In this document: positions 1 through 11,400 of the stretch, piece by piece | How the letters are laid out: every line of letters starts with the position of its first letter | How positions within the stretch are numbered: position 1 is the first letter of the stretch | Source of the DNA: Zygnema cylindricum | Lineage: Eukaryota; Streptophyta; Zygnematophyceae; Zygnematales; Zygnemataceae | Reading direction: 5' to 3' | Length of the DNA stretch: 64,000 nucleotides | Assembly (NCBI GenBank): GCA_037447655.1 | Contig: JBBHKE010001334.1 | Location: 134,001 to 198,000, forward strand | Translations under genes and position numbers: made by a program | The notes under the pieces: model-generated | Told to the model about the DNA's origin: nothing | The model's database searches: none | The model's input: the letters and a program-made list of their open reading frames with translations, nothing else

Positions 1-2195
1 TAGTGAGCTCCTCTTTTTTGTTATCGTGTTCCCGACATCCGAAAAATTGCATCCGGACAAGGAGCTAGAAGTCGGAATAGCTAGAATAGATCTAGCAACA
101 CTGGCTAGAATAGGAAATCCTCCATCTTTCGTACGTACATTTGATTTTTTTTCCACCATTCAAGTATGTTAAAGTTTAATCTTTCGTCGTTAGTTAATTT
201 TAAATCAAAATAAAGTTTCATTTTGTCGTTAACGAGTGTTTTTTTTTTCAGTGGTAATAAGAAACACATTTTCGTCATCGCTCTCACCAAAAAATTTGTG
301 GATACCGTCTTTACTTTGCGATGTTTTCCGTTTTTTTGTGATACGTTGAGGACTACCGAAATCAACGTCATCACCGAGGTCGTTTGCGAGTTCTCGAAGT
401 TTGACCCTAGCGCTTTCAATTTCGGTTTTCGATACCCCAATTATTTCAAGCTTTTGTTTTTGTCGGGGATCTAAGAGAGCCGCGACAATATGATACTCAT
501 GAGGGCCCCACTTCGGAAGTGCAAATTTCACAAAAAGTTGTTTCAATTTTTGCAAGTTTAGGGAATCCGCGGGGCATTCTTTTTCACCGTCATTGTAAGA
601 TGCTTTTCTTATCTTACAATTGTTATGGAGAGACGATAGCTCAAACAAAACCAAATGTAAAGTTGGTTCTTTGAATTTTTATAACTTTAGGGTCGCTTCT
701 TGAAACCTTTCAAAAAATCGTATAAGTTGGTAGTGTGAGTCTTATCGATACAAGCAAAAAATATCAATTTGTTTTTTGCTTGAGCGATTTGTCCTATCTC
801 ATTGAATGCATCATAATACTCTTAAGCATTCGGAGCAATGAATTCCACCGCGTTGCGTTTTCTTGTTTTAAGGTGTTTTTTAAAAAAAAATTGTAAATTA
901 CTCTGTTTGATTACACGCGTCAATTAGATAAAAAAAATCAGGAATTTCCACATCGTATTTGCCTTTTTTGGAAGTTTCGCTCCTATTCGAGATCGTTGTC
1001 ACAATTGTAGCAATTTTATGGTCCGTGCAAGGTATCCAAGTAAACATACTCGGTAGACCTTCAGTCATACACATGTTAGAGCCAGTATCAATCACGACAA
1101 CGCAGAGATCAAAATTGGACATTTCAAAATTGGTTAAACAAATTTTGAAAGCCGTTAAAACATTTTCCGCGGTGTGTTTTTCCTCCGAAAAATGATTGAC
1201 TTGAAGCGTCCATGCATTAAGTTTAATTCTTTGTCAATAAAATGAGCGTTTAATGACATGAATGAGGTTCTTTTTATTGTCTCGGTACAGAGATCGGTCG
1301 TGAATGCGACAAAGATATTGTTATCAATATTTTCTCTAAGTTTTGGGATGATCAAACTACGAATATCTTTCGTAGAAGATACAATGTAGTTTTTTACGCT
1401 ATTGACGGACGGGAGTAGTTGGTCCATGTCAACGCTTTTGTTGGACAAAACACCAACATCAAACAATGCTTGACAAAATGCTTAAAAACATGGGGAAAAA
1501 AACAAGAAAAAACAATAATAAAATATCATACAATTACTAACCATGATTTATAAAGATGGTTTATAGTGAAATGATTTTTTTTTTATGGAAAGATAAATAA
1601 AAAACAACCTCATGACAAACTAAATAATAATAAAAAAATAAAAATAAGCGTATGAATATAAATTATTTATAAGGAAATAGTGATGTTGCTCAAATATATA
1701 AATTTATTAACAAAACAAGTTATAATGACATATACACTAAAGCCATCTTAAATAGAATTTAAAATAAATCATACCTGAACCGTCGACTATAGAAAATGGT
1801 CGAAGGTCCTCACAACACATCAACGCCACCATTTTCGCAATTTTTTTTCGGTCACTCGTTTTCGCCTCTTTTTTTGAAATAAACTTACGAATAAGTCTTA
1901 TGGAATTATCCATGTCGGCGAAATCTAAACACGTGTGGGTGTTGATTGTTGAAGTACCGTTTGCTGATTTGTATTGATAAACTATGAAACATGTATTACA
2001 AGCCACAAAACCTGCCCCCTTTACCATGTATTTGTTTGATGTTTTAACTTCATAGACATGTTAATTTTTTTTCCAACAATTTGAAGTGGGCTTGCTTTCT
2101 TTCACTTGGTAATACTGAGCAATTTCACCATTTTTTGATTTTCGAAGTTCGTTTTGGATTGTAGTTTTAAGGGAAGCGAGAATGTTTTTCTCCAT
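1..2195 (-). pseudogene. hAT transposase (hobo/Hermes-like), degenerate, cut by left window edge
   Basis: A cut-and-paste transposase of the hAT superfamily, read right to left. A start codon at 2195 opens MEKNILASLK. Next comes a BED-finger-like part (about 2030-1950, VACNTC ... NTHTC), then KKIAKMVALMCCEDLRPFSI (about 1870-1790). After that come VDMDQLLPSVNSV and NIFVAFTTDLCTE (about 1430-1290), a DTGSNMC block (about 1090), AALLDPRQKQKL (about 480), and a dimerisation domain with ILEWWKKN (about 170) and ILAIPTSSS running to the edge (about 90-60). The LLPS...VAFTTDLC pattern is known from hobo/Hermes-type hATs. The reading frame is broken: there is a stop near 2060, and blocks lie in different frames with AT-rich gaps. 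The terminal repeats are not in view. It could be partly spliced, but the breaks favour a dead copy. Confidence 0.82.
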
Positions 2196-2737
2196 TTTAG
2201 TGCATGACTAAGTTTTGTTTGAATTGTGGTCGAGTTGCTCTAACTTAAATAGCAATTCAATTTATCGATTTATTGTTTAACACATGTGAGTAACCCAATA
2301 ATTAGGATTTGTCTTGGGAAATTGACGTAATAGTTTGATTTTCGCTGATTTATTAACCAATTATTACTACATGTTGCATGACATTGACATAATAATATGA
2401 TATATTTGTGAAAACACGGTATAAAATGCATAATTAGCACTTTGCAATAATGTACGACGTATGAATAAGCTAATAATTACGATTTGTCGCGTTACCTAAG
2501 ATTTGCGAAATGAATAGTGTTACTACAGTACACCGCGAATCGTAATTAGTGTAAAGAAAAAATTATAGTAAAAAAAAAACCAATTAGAGTTGTGAACGCT
2601 AATTTGTGTGATATAACTTTTTCACAGAGGAAGTTTACTCTAATTTATTTAAGTACTCTATATTGGGTTATGCCGGCAAAAAGTAAAATAGCGTACCCGT
2701 TTCATCGATATTTATAAACGAGTACACTTTTTTTACT
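2196..2737. other. AT-rich spacer with one MITE end
   Basis: No coding signal was seen. A sequence close to the TA-flanked MITE terminus (TA then CACCGCGAATCG) begins at 2531, but no matching right end is recognisable nearby. The stretch at about 2690-2775 resembles, in inverted orientation, the interior of the small MITE at 52146-52510 (shared GTACGAAGTTTATTTCGTTTC-like core). It is therefore probably transposon debris. Confidence 0.45.
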
Positions 2738-2884
2738 TTGTACGAAGTTTATTTCGTTTCGTGCGAGTTTATACATGTTGTACGTGTCATGCCGCATCTC
2801 GTCGGCTATTTTAGTTTTTTATATTTAGGTGTTAGGACGGGCAGCCGCTACACTAATTTGTATTTGGGTATTATTTGGGTTTTG

Positions 2885-3330
2885 CAGGACCGTACGACGT
2901 GTACCGTACGACCTACATTTTCCGTGATTTCCGGGATGGCGATTTGGATCGTACCCGCGGTCCTACCGTACGACGTATAATTTCTGCGATTTCCGTCTAC
3001 AGCGGATTTGATTATGTCGCGTCGACCGTACGACTTACGGCGACCGGAATTCCCGCGGTCACAAATTGGACCGTACTTGCGGTCCTGCCGTACTTATTTA
3101 TTTTTTCCGGATTTCTCGCCAACGACACATTTTCGAATCGCGTCGAGAAAAACAAACTTACCGTACCATATATATCTTACGCGATTTCCGTCAACGGCGG
3201 ATTTGATTATGTCGCGTCGACCGTACGACTTACATTACCCGGAATTTCCGCGACTACAAATTGGACCGTACCTTCGGTCCTACCGTACCTACTTTCATTT
3301 CCCGGAATTATGGCCGGCGACAATTTGTAA
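2885..3330. repeat. Tandem GTACGG-rich repeats (about three units)
   Basis: Diverged copies of one unit follow each other at about 2885-2990, 2990-3115 and 3180-3310. The last two share GATTTGATTATGTCGCGTCG, then ACCGTACGACTTAC, then ACAAATTGGACCGTAC, then CGGTCCTGCCGTAC-type blocks in the same order, about 190 bp apart. Reading frames are open across the block in more than one phase. That fits repeats lacking stop words rather than a gene. Confidence 0.6.
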
Positions 3331-3410
3331 TCATTTCGCGCAAGGGAGCATCTCGACCGTCGACGCAAAGTATACGATTCTCGTAATATCTCATCTGGAC
3401 CGTTGACGCG

Positions 3411-4920
3411 TGTGACAGACAAAGCTACTGTCAGTTCTGACGAAGCTACGCTATTGGACTATTTTAAGTCGTGAACCATTTGGAGGTTCACGCATTCACA
3501 TGTAGATAGGAAGGGTTTTAATCCGTAGGTTATAGATTCTGTAACGTAGGGCATAGGATTTCGGCCTCCTATTGGCTGAATCCAAACTAGACGCAAATAT
3601 TTACATAGCACGCTGTACTCTGATTGGCTTGTTTTCGCTAGGCGTAGTTTTGGTTACTTAGTTCATTTCGCATCATTTCCTGCACACAATTTTCAAGTGC
3701 AGGAATTATTCATTTGATTTATTTTCAGTATTGAGGATTCTCTGCAGCCATCTTTTTATTTGTAAAATTGTCCGGACAGCTTAGAGGCGATTTTCTGCCT
3801 TTGCGTGAAGCGTCTAGTTTTCTATTACATTATCAATATCTTGTAAAGCCTTACAAATTAATCTATACGGCTTCGGCCAAGACCTACACGGTTTCCCTTC
3901 ACTTTTCTCGTCCTTTTGGGTGGATTTCGACCGCGATCTCACATCACAAACTTCTTTCCCCGGCTGTGGCTGAATTTTAATTAGTGTGGAAGTTGCATGT
4001 TGGGATTATTGATTTGTGGTTTTATTTCTTGAGATTGTGTATTTATTTCTATTTGGCTTTTGCGCATCTTTTGAGTTTGGTTATCTCAAACCTCATAAGT
4101 GTCGGGCATATTGTCATTTTCAGTTTTTATTTATCTTTCTCGGTTGTTTATGCTTTGATTTATTCTATTTAAGTATAAATTCAGATTATCCTTGATAAGA
4201 TAACTCCTGCAAGGAATATTAATAGACCGTGGGGCATAGTGGTCATGTATCGGCTTAGTATTAAACCGACCTAACCATAACCAGCTAAGTCGTTGACCTT
4301 TTTTTCTTTTTTCCACTTTGCCTGTTGTTGTATTTATCCATTGTTGCTTTTATGTTTTATTTTATTTACGATATCTCGCTATCATTTGAGTTTAAGTTGA
4401 GCGCAGCAGACGATATTGCATGCATCTTCATGTTATTTGACACATGCACGACATGATCTTGGTCCTGAGCGATTAATACCAAATTGGAGAAAAGACATTT
4501 TGCATTGAAATCTCTTACTAACTAAATAGTGTTTTCGTAGTTAACAAATAAAATTATTAAGAGTCGAGAGTAGTGGAAAACACCTTAATAACAAGGGTTG
4601 AGCCACGAGGGAAAGAGACTAAGCTAAAGTTATGTGGACAGAAGCTTCTTCTAATTTAAAGTTTATCCTTATGTGAGTATTTTCCAATGTGGATGTGTAT
4701 TTTCCAATGTGTGGAATGTGTGGTTGAAATTGATTGAAGTAATGGGATTTTCAGAGAGGTAGGAAATCCTGTTACATATGGTATTAAAGCTTGTTTAAAA
4801 GCCAAAGAGAAGCGTGCTCACCCAAAAAAATCGACTACCGTGACCGGTGAGGGTGCTCTAACCCAAGTGAGTGGAACCACAATGTGAGTGGTAGGGAATT
4901 GGAGGGAAACTAAAAGACCA
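3411..4920. other. Intergenic stretch, nothing recognised
   Basis: No conserved protein, RNA or clear repeat is visible. A short direct duplication of TATTTTCCAATGTG lies near 4677-4712. Part of this stretch may be the promoter or 5' leader of the SCAPER-like gene, but no start-site signal can be picked out. Confidence 0.3.
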
Positions 4921-4924
4921 AACT

Positions 4925-5099
4925 GCGAGCAGCAAAGCCCATAACACAACTTACGATAGGACTATCGTCAGATTCGGACGATCGGACGGTCTCTGATGAA
5001 AGTAGCGATCTAAGAAGATCACATGGAAAGCCCGTAACACAACTTACGCTAAAGGCGGCCTACAAAAGGCCTACCAAAAAACGCCTACTTTTGAACTAT
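4925..5099. mobile_element. Truncated AGTTCAAAAGTAGG-type MITE
   Basis: The right end (CCTACTTTTGAACTAT at 5084-5099) and the body match, in inverted orientation, the intact copy at 53042-53492. Shared parts include CATAACACAACTTACG, which occurs twice, and the 'GATCGG ... AAAGTAGCGATCT' block. The left terminus is missing. Confidence 0.65.
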
Positions 5100-5315
5100 G
5101 GGTTAAACCATCAAAGTACAAAACTTGATTGAAAAGGAAAAGTGTTCACTACCACTAAAGGCTAGAATTGTGAATCCAAAAGTACGTACAGAAATTGTTA
5201 ATGCTAACCAACACTAACAGCAAAAGAAAGCATAGAAAAACATTGGAAACAAAAAACAAACACTAAAATTAAAACGGATGATAGAACTATCGGTTGCGAT
5301 TTAAACTCAAAATTC

Positions 5316-5428
5316 TCACCTTCCGATTGGCGGTCTCCATATGAAAAGCGGACAAGTGTGTACGGTGAAAAGATGTTTTAACTTTTAAGTGACGAAAAAA
5401 TTATCAGCACTAATAGCGATACACGGTG
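5316..5428. mobile_element. Fragment of TA-flanked MITE, right end
   Basis: This segment matches 53493-53599 in the same orientation. It ends in the family terminus ACTAATAGCGATACACGGTG followed by TA. At 5316-5323 it has TTCTCACC once, at the spot where the copy at 53 kb has it twice around an inserted element, so it preserves the unoccupied site. It ends only 28 bp before the first coding ATG of the SCAPER-like gene. Confidence 0.6.
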
Positions 5429-5456
5429 TACCTTAGGGTGAAGTGTGGGACCTCTA

Positions 5457-8400
5457 ATGAACCCTAATTTCACTTTAGGGCAAATGTTAGAATTCCCTGG
5501 AAATCTTGTAGCTTTAGGCGATACTATGCAAGATTTTTGTGCAGAAACGCACTGCTTATCTGCAGAAGAAGGTACAACAGAAAAATGTTGTAAAACAGAG
5601 CCAGAAAAAGACGAAAAATGTTGTACAATACAGCCTGAAAAAAACAATTTTTTGCCAAAACTGAAAAATTTGAACGAAATTGGTGAAGAAGTTGAATTTA
5701 AAACTTTTGGTGATGAATTTGATTCTGTCAAAGGACGAGAAAGGTATCAATTGCGGCTTTGGAATCATCTTTTTGAAAGTCTTAAACGAGCAATCGACGA
5801 AATTTATCTTTTATGCGAAACCGAAAACGATATAACACAAATCTCGGAAGCGGTGAAGATTTTGGCAGAAGCTGGAGTTGCTTTTGCAGAACTCAGAGTA
5901 TGCCATTTTTCCATTAATCGGTAACACTAATTGTTTGTGAAGTTAATGCATTTTAATAACACATAATTTGTATATTAAACCATGTTTGTTTTTTCGTTTT
6001 CGAAAAATTGAAATCAGAGTATGTCAAAGTTTCCATGAATTGATAACGCTAAATATTTGCCAATTTTTCGGTAACTGATAGCACTAATATTTTGTTTTTT
6101 TTCGGTAGCTGATAACACTAATTATTGCCATTTTCTCATTCCATTCATAATTTACCATAATGTAGTATATGCTGGATATTTCCAGTGTCCTGCTTAAAAA
6201 TTGAAGTGTGTGATACCATTTTTCAAGAGCTAATTAAAAATATCAAAAGTTCCTTAAATCAATGTTTCCAGTTTACAAGAAAGTACAGCCATCAAAAGGT
6301 AGAAAGGAGGAGAAGAAATCGGAAGAGAGTAAAATGAAGGCTCAATATTATCCAATGTTGTGCAATTATTTAACCATTATTGTCAAACAACCATTTTTGG
6401 CGAACCGTTATTGTTCCATTTTTATCTAGTGTGTGGAACTTGATTGGCCTTGAACTCAATAAGCTTGAAGAGAAGTTAGATAAAATCATTTAAGTGGATG
6501 TTTTGTTGAATTTAGGCTTCATACACATTTTCCTACTTTACGATTTGGGCAAATTTTCTGCTTTAGTTCAAGAAAAGGAAGTTATTAGATGAATCAATTT
6601 GTTACTTATTTGGTTTTTGTCATTTTCTCTATTAATCAGTTTGTCACTTATTTGGTTCTTGTTTTCTTAGTGCGGAAACCCCCTGGGATCGATTAATGAT
6701 TTTGAAGAAGAATGATTGTTTAAACCTTCATTTTACGACTCATTTTAGGTATTCATGTTCTTATTTAGCAACATTGATAGATCAGGCGGTTTTCTATCGG
6801 AAAATTTGCTTCTTTCCACTTTTTGTATGAGATATGCACGCTCCCATTTAGCAATGTTGATAGAAACAAATAGTTTTTATCAGAAATATGAAGCATATTG
6901 TTTTGAGTCAGATTTGTAGATCTCAATTTTCATTGAAATTCTTTGCGTGACAACAAGTCTAAGGACAATACAACGGCGTTGTTGAATATTTTTCTTTCTA
7001 TTATCATGCTTTTAGCAGCTGTGGAAACATCATTTATCGGTTAACTTGACTGAGGACTGGTTCAGCACATGTTTTGTCTGTATTTGTTGCACTTAAAACA
7101 GAGAGTTTTTTCATCAGCTCCGTAAATACGACCGGAGAGGTCATATAATCTTTTATTATAGAAGGGTTTGTCTTTTGCGGATTTGCTTAAGGTGATATCT
7201 TATTCCTGCGATATTTGCCTCTTTATTTTATGTTTGCAAAGGTTTTTGGGTAAATACGAAGAGGATGGGTGATATTAAATGATGGGAATGGGCATCTTTC
7301 CTTTCGGACTTTGCAAACAGGTTCGTTGTATTACAGATTCCCAACGGAGGATAAAAATACATTCATCTTCTCCTCAGGGTCACAAAACTAGTCAGGAGAT
7401 CAAAACTGGTCAAATCAAGATCTCGAAACTGCGAAACTCCGGTGGGAAGACGGAGGTGAATAGAGAAAAAAAGAGAATCTCTATAAAAAATCGGCTAGAA
7501 GATGAGGGCTGCGGGAAACCAGTTCCTTCTGGTAAACGGAAGGGGGAGAGAGGGGGAGAGAGAGAGGGGGAGAGAGGGGGAGATTACCCTGATTTTGTTA
7601 TCGATTCCCCTATTCTCCAGGAAGGAACTGTTTTGCAGTTGAACTATGCCAAACCTCTCTCAATAAAAGAAGCGAATTTGGAAGTGACGAGTTTCAAAGG
7701 GGACGAGGACAGAAATTTGACAAGTGGCAACGATCTTAGTAAGGAACCCGGAGTTTTGCAAGAGGGCAACGATAGTAAACAAACTCGAAGAGAAGAAGTG
7801 GTCAAAGGAATTTTAGAAGGGATGAGACATGGAATAGGAAGTCGCAAGGTTGACGAGTCGGAAAAAAGACCAGATGGGAGTCAATCTAGTGAGGTAGACA
7901 AGGCTTTGTCAGGAAGCAAATTTGTGGGAAAAGAAAGAGGGAAGGTAGTGGCTCAAGCAAGATCGAGAACCATTGGAAGTGTGGCTGTTGGGGTTACTCC
8001 TTTAATATGGCAAATTGAACCAGAAAAAGGTAGTAACCATGGTAAATCCGACAGTGAAAATGATTCGTGGTGCGATTCTGAGGAGCTGGAAGAACTGCAT
8101 TTTGATAAAATTACTTTTTCAGAAGGAATATCTGAGGAAAAATCAGAGGGAGATGTGATTAACGTACAGATTTTGTCAAGTATTGAGTCGAATGAAGAGA
8201 CAGAGACTGCAGATTTTCGAGGGGAAGAAGGCGATAAGGGTTGTAAAATCGCTTCAAATTCCCCAAATGTTGTTTCAGTCAAAAATACCTGTCAAGAGAG
8301 GCGAGAAAACAAGAAAAAATTGGGTCAAAATGGGGACCAATCTGCACCAGAGGCAAACCAATCGGAAAATGTTATCGAGGAATTGGTCGATTTGTCTGTA

Positions 8401-11400
8401 AAGGCGGGACAAGACAAAAGGAAGGTTGGTATATCTACTAATAGGCAAACAAAACAAAAAACAACTATCGAAAAGAGTCAAGGAGGCAAAGAATTTGTTA
8501 GAGGTCAAGGGGAGACAGAATCGCTCGGAGAAAGCTTTTTCGAAAAACCTCTCCCTCTTCTGAACGTTTTCAAACAGGAGAGTAAAGATAGTTTACAGAC
8601 GAAAGCAAAGGAAGAACCATGGCATGAGAAGAAGAGTTGGGTGGAAATTCTTGTATCACCACAAAAGAAAATTGGAAAAGGAGGTACTTCTATTAGTAGG
8701 GCAACACTGTCTTCTCTATCGACTAGGAACGCGGGAAGTGTTCAAAGACTCCACGAAAAGCTCATGGCGTTACACATAAAGAAGAAAACCCCTTTGGAAA
8801 TGAAGAAGGTATAGGTGAAGGGAACATGTTTTTTAAAAAAGTTGCAAAATTATGAATGCAAAGCATGAGTTTTGGAGTTTTTTTAAGGGAGACTTTAGGA
8901 GACATTTTAGGAGACGCTTTTAGAAGACAATTTTGGTGACTTTTCCTTTTTTTATGTAGGCATTCATGTTTAGGAGAGGAGGGGGGGGGAGAGAGAGAGA
9001 CAGAGGGAGAGGAGTGGGCCCAGAAGTGGCGAGGGTGAAGAGGGAGAGGGGAGGAGTGGGGGAGGGCGAGATGGAGAGGGAGGAGGGAGAGGGAGGAGGG
9101 AGAGGGGCTCAGGTTAATTCCCTAGATTTGGGTGCCTATGGAAAATGCAAATTAGTGTAGAAGATTCCATTGTACCACATTTATCTGTGTTGCAGTCTCT
9201 TCAAAGGATTATGGGTTTCCCATGTTTTTCTGTTTCCCCAGTTGTGCAGGAAGTTGATGAGAAATTGTTACGAGCTTTAAAATTACGACAGGAAATGGAC
9301 GACGAAAGAAGGCAACGTTTACAAAGGTCTACTGAACGGTTACGAAGGTAAAAAGAGTGAGAGTGAGAGTGAGTGTTAGGGCGAGTGAGAGTGAGAATGA
9401 GAGTGAGCGGAAATGATTGTGAGAGTGAGAGTGAGAGGAAGAATGAGTGGAAGTGTTAAGTGAAAGTGAGAGTGAAAGTAAGAATGAGAGTTTTAGTCAG
9501 AGTGAGTATTGGTGAGAGTGAGAGCGAGATTTATCGAGAGTAGAGTGAGATAACTCTTATTACTGTCACTGATCATATATGGTGCCAGTTTCGGAGACAA
9601 GTTAAAACGGAAAGTTCTCGAATTCTTCTCCGCATCGAGTGTAATTTTTCGGATCCTTTCGGTTACTTGTTGTTTTGCTGTTTTTTTTTGCAAAAGTGAA
9701 GTTTAGGTTTTGTAAAAATAAGGTGTTGGAGGTTTATTTTTGAAAAATAGAAGCTGGAGATTGGAGTTTAATAATTAGGATTTGGAATATGGATGCATAT
9801 TTTTAAATACATTTTATATGTTCCCATATCCCGTCTTTGCTATTCTTACGAACCAGAGGGGGAGGGGGAGGGGGAGGGGGAGGGGAGGAGGGGGGGAGAG
9901 GAAGGGGGGGAGAGGGAGAGGTGGATAGGGAGAGGGGGACAGAGAGAGGGGGAGAGGGGGAGGGGGGAGCGAGAGAGGTGGAGAGAGAGAGGGAGAGAGA
10001 CAGAGGAGAGAGAGTGACAAGAGAGAGAGGGGGGAAGGATCTTAACAGCTGAAGACTGTTAAAGGACAGTATGCACGATTTTCACGATATATGTTTACTC
10101 ATATGTCAGTATACCTGATTGGGCGAAAAGCCTGTAATTGCAAAAGTGAGAGAGGAAGGGAAGAGAGAGAGAGAGAGGGAGAGAGGTTTCATCTCCTCTG
10201 TGAGATGAAGTCCGGGAGACTTACATGTGTGGTACTAAGCCCCTTTGGACAAATGTAATAAAAAATAACTTTTAATATCCATTCTCACCCACGCCTTTGT
10301 TTTTTTTCTTTTTTTTGGGAATTAGAGTTAGTGAATGGCAAGCTGTGAAACGGAGGAGACTTCGTGAAGGAATGCAGAAAAGACAACAAAATGGAGATGC
10401 GAGACATGAGGCACATTTAGCGGAAATTGTACGACGGGCCGGAGACGAAAGCAGTAAAGTTAACGAAGTTCGATTCATCATCACACTAAGTGACGAAAAC
10501 AAAAAGCTTTCTCTCCGTCAAAAATTGCAAGTATGTGAAAAATATGACGAGGGAAGCATCAGTCAAAGATGATCAAATATTAAAGCATTTAAGCATTAAA
10601 GCATCAAAGCATGAATTGAGTGGAAAGCCAAACTTTTTTCAATTGGAAGTGAGATAGTTTTGTGTTTAATGTCCATTCAATATCGGAAAAAGTTCCTTAA
10701 CTGTCTCATAAACCATCTCATGGAGCTGAAACTTTAATGCTGTCTTTGGGAAGTACAAGACTGTGTTTTCCCATGGTACTCTGCCCATCACTATTAGCGT
10801 TAAGGATTTATTATTGTTCATGCGAAATTATAATATATAATACTAATTTTGTGTAGGGACACGTGTCAGATAGTAGTCCACTCCCTTAAATAGTGTCTCA
10901 TAATTTTCAAAAAAAGTCATGACCCAATTAGTGTTATTATCTATAATAACGATGGGGAGGAGTGTCGAGCTGGACAATTTTAAGGAAATCCTCAACTCTT
11001 GTACCACATTGGATTCTTTTTGTTCGTCTTTTTGGGTTTATTGAGAAAACAAAAATGAGCCCATTTTACTTGTGTATCATTCATTTATTCTTAAACCTTT
11101 AAGGTTGTTACTGAAATTTTTAGTTCCTTTATGGACAGGACTCAGAAACTCGTCGACTTGGGCGCCTCCAAAGCCTTCGACAGAAACAGAAGGAGGAGAG
11201 TGCGAGGGAGGAAGCGGCACTTGAGAGACGGAAACAACTGGAGGCTGAGAGACAGCAAAAAATTTCAGAAGCTCAGAAGAAGAAGGAGGAAGCTCTTGCA
11301 AGGAGAGAGGAGGAGAAAAAAACGGGAGCAGCTGCGAGGGAAGCCCGGACTGTAGAAGCTGCGAGGAAGAAGGAGGAGAGAGCAAAAGCCCAGCAGGTAT

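Noticed and set aside
6272-6298. Possible 27-nt micro-exon in SCAPER intron 1 (acceptor TTTCCAG, donor AAGGTAGAA)
   Set aside because: Phase fits, but the nine residues do not match the family convincingly, and joining 5897 directly to 7321 is simpler.
7540-7585. Purine repeat in SCAPER exon 2 as an intron
   Set aside because: The frame stays open through it and phases only work if it is coding; no good splice pair surrounds it.
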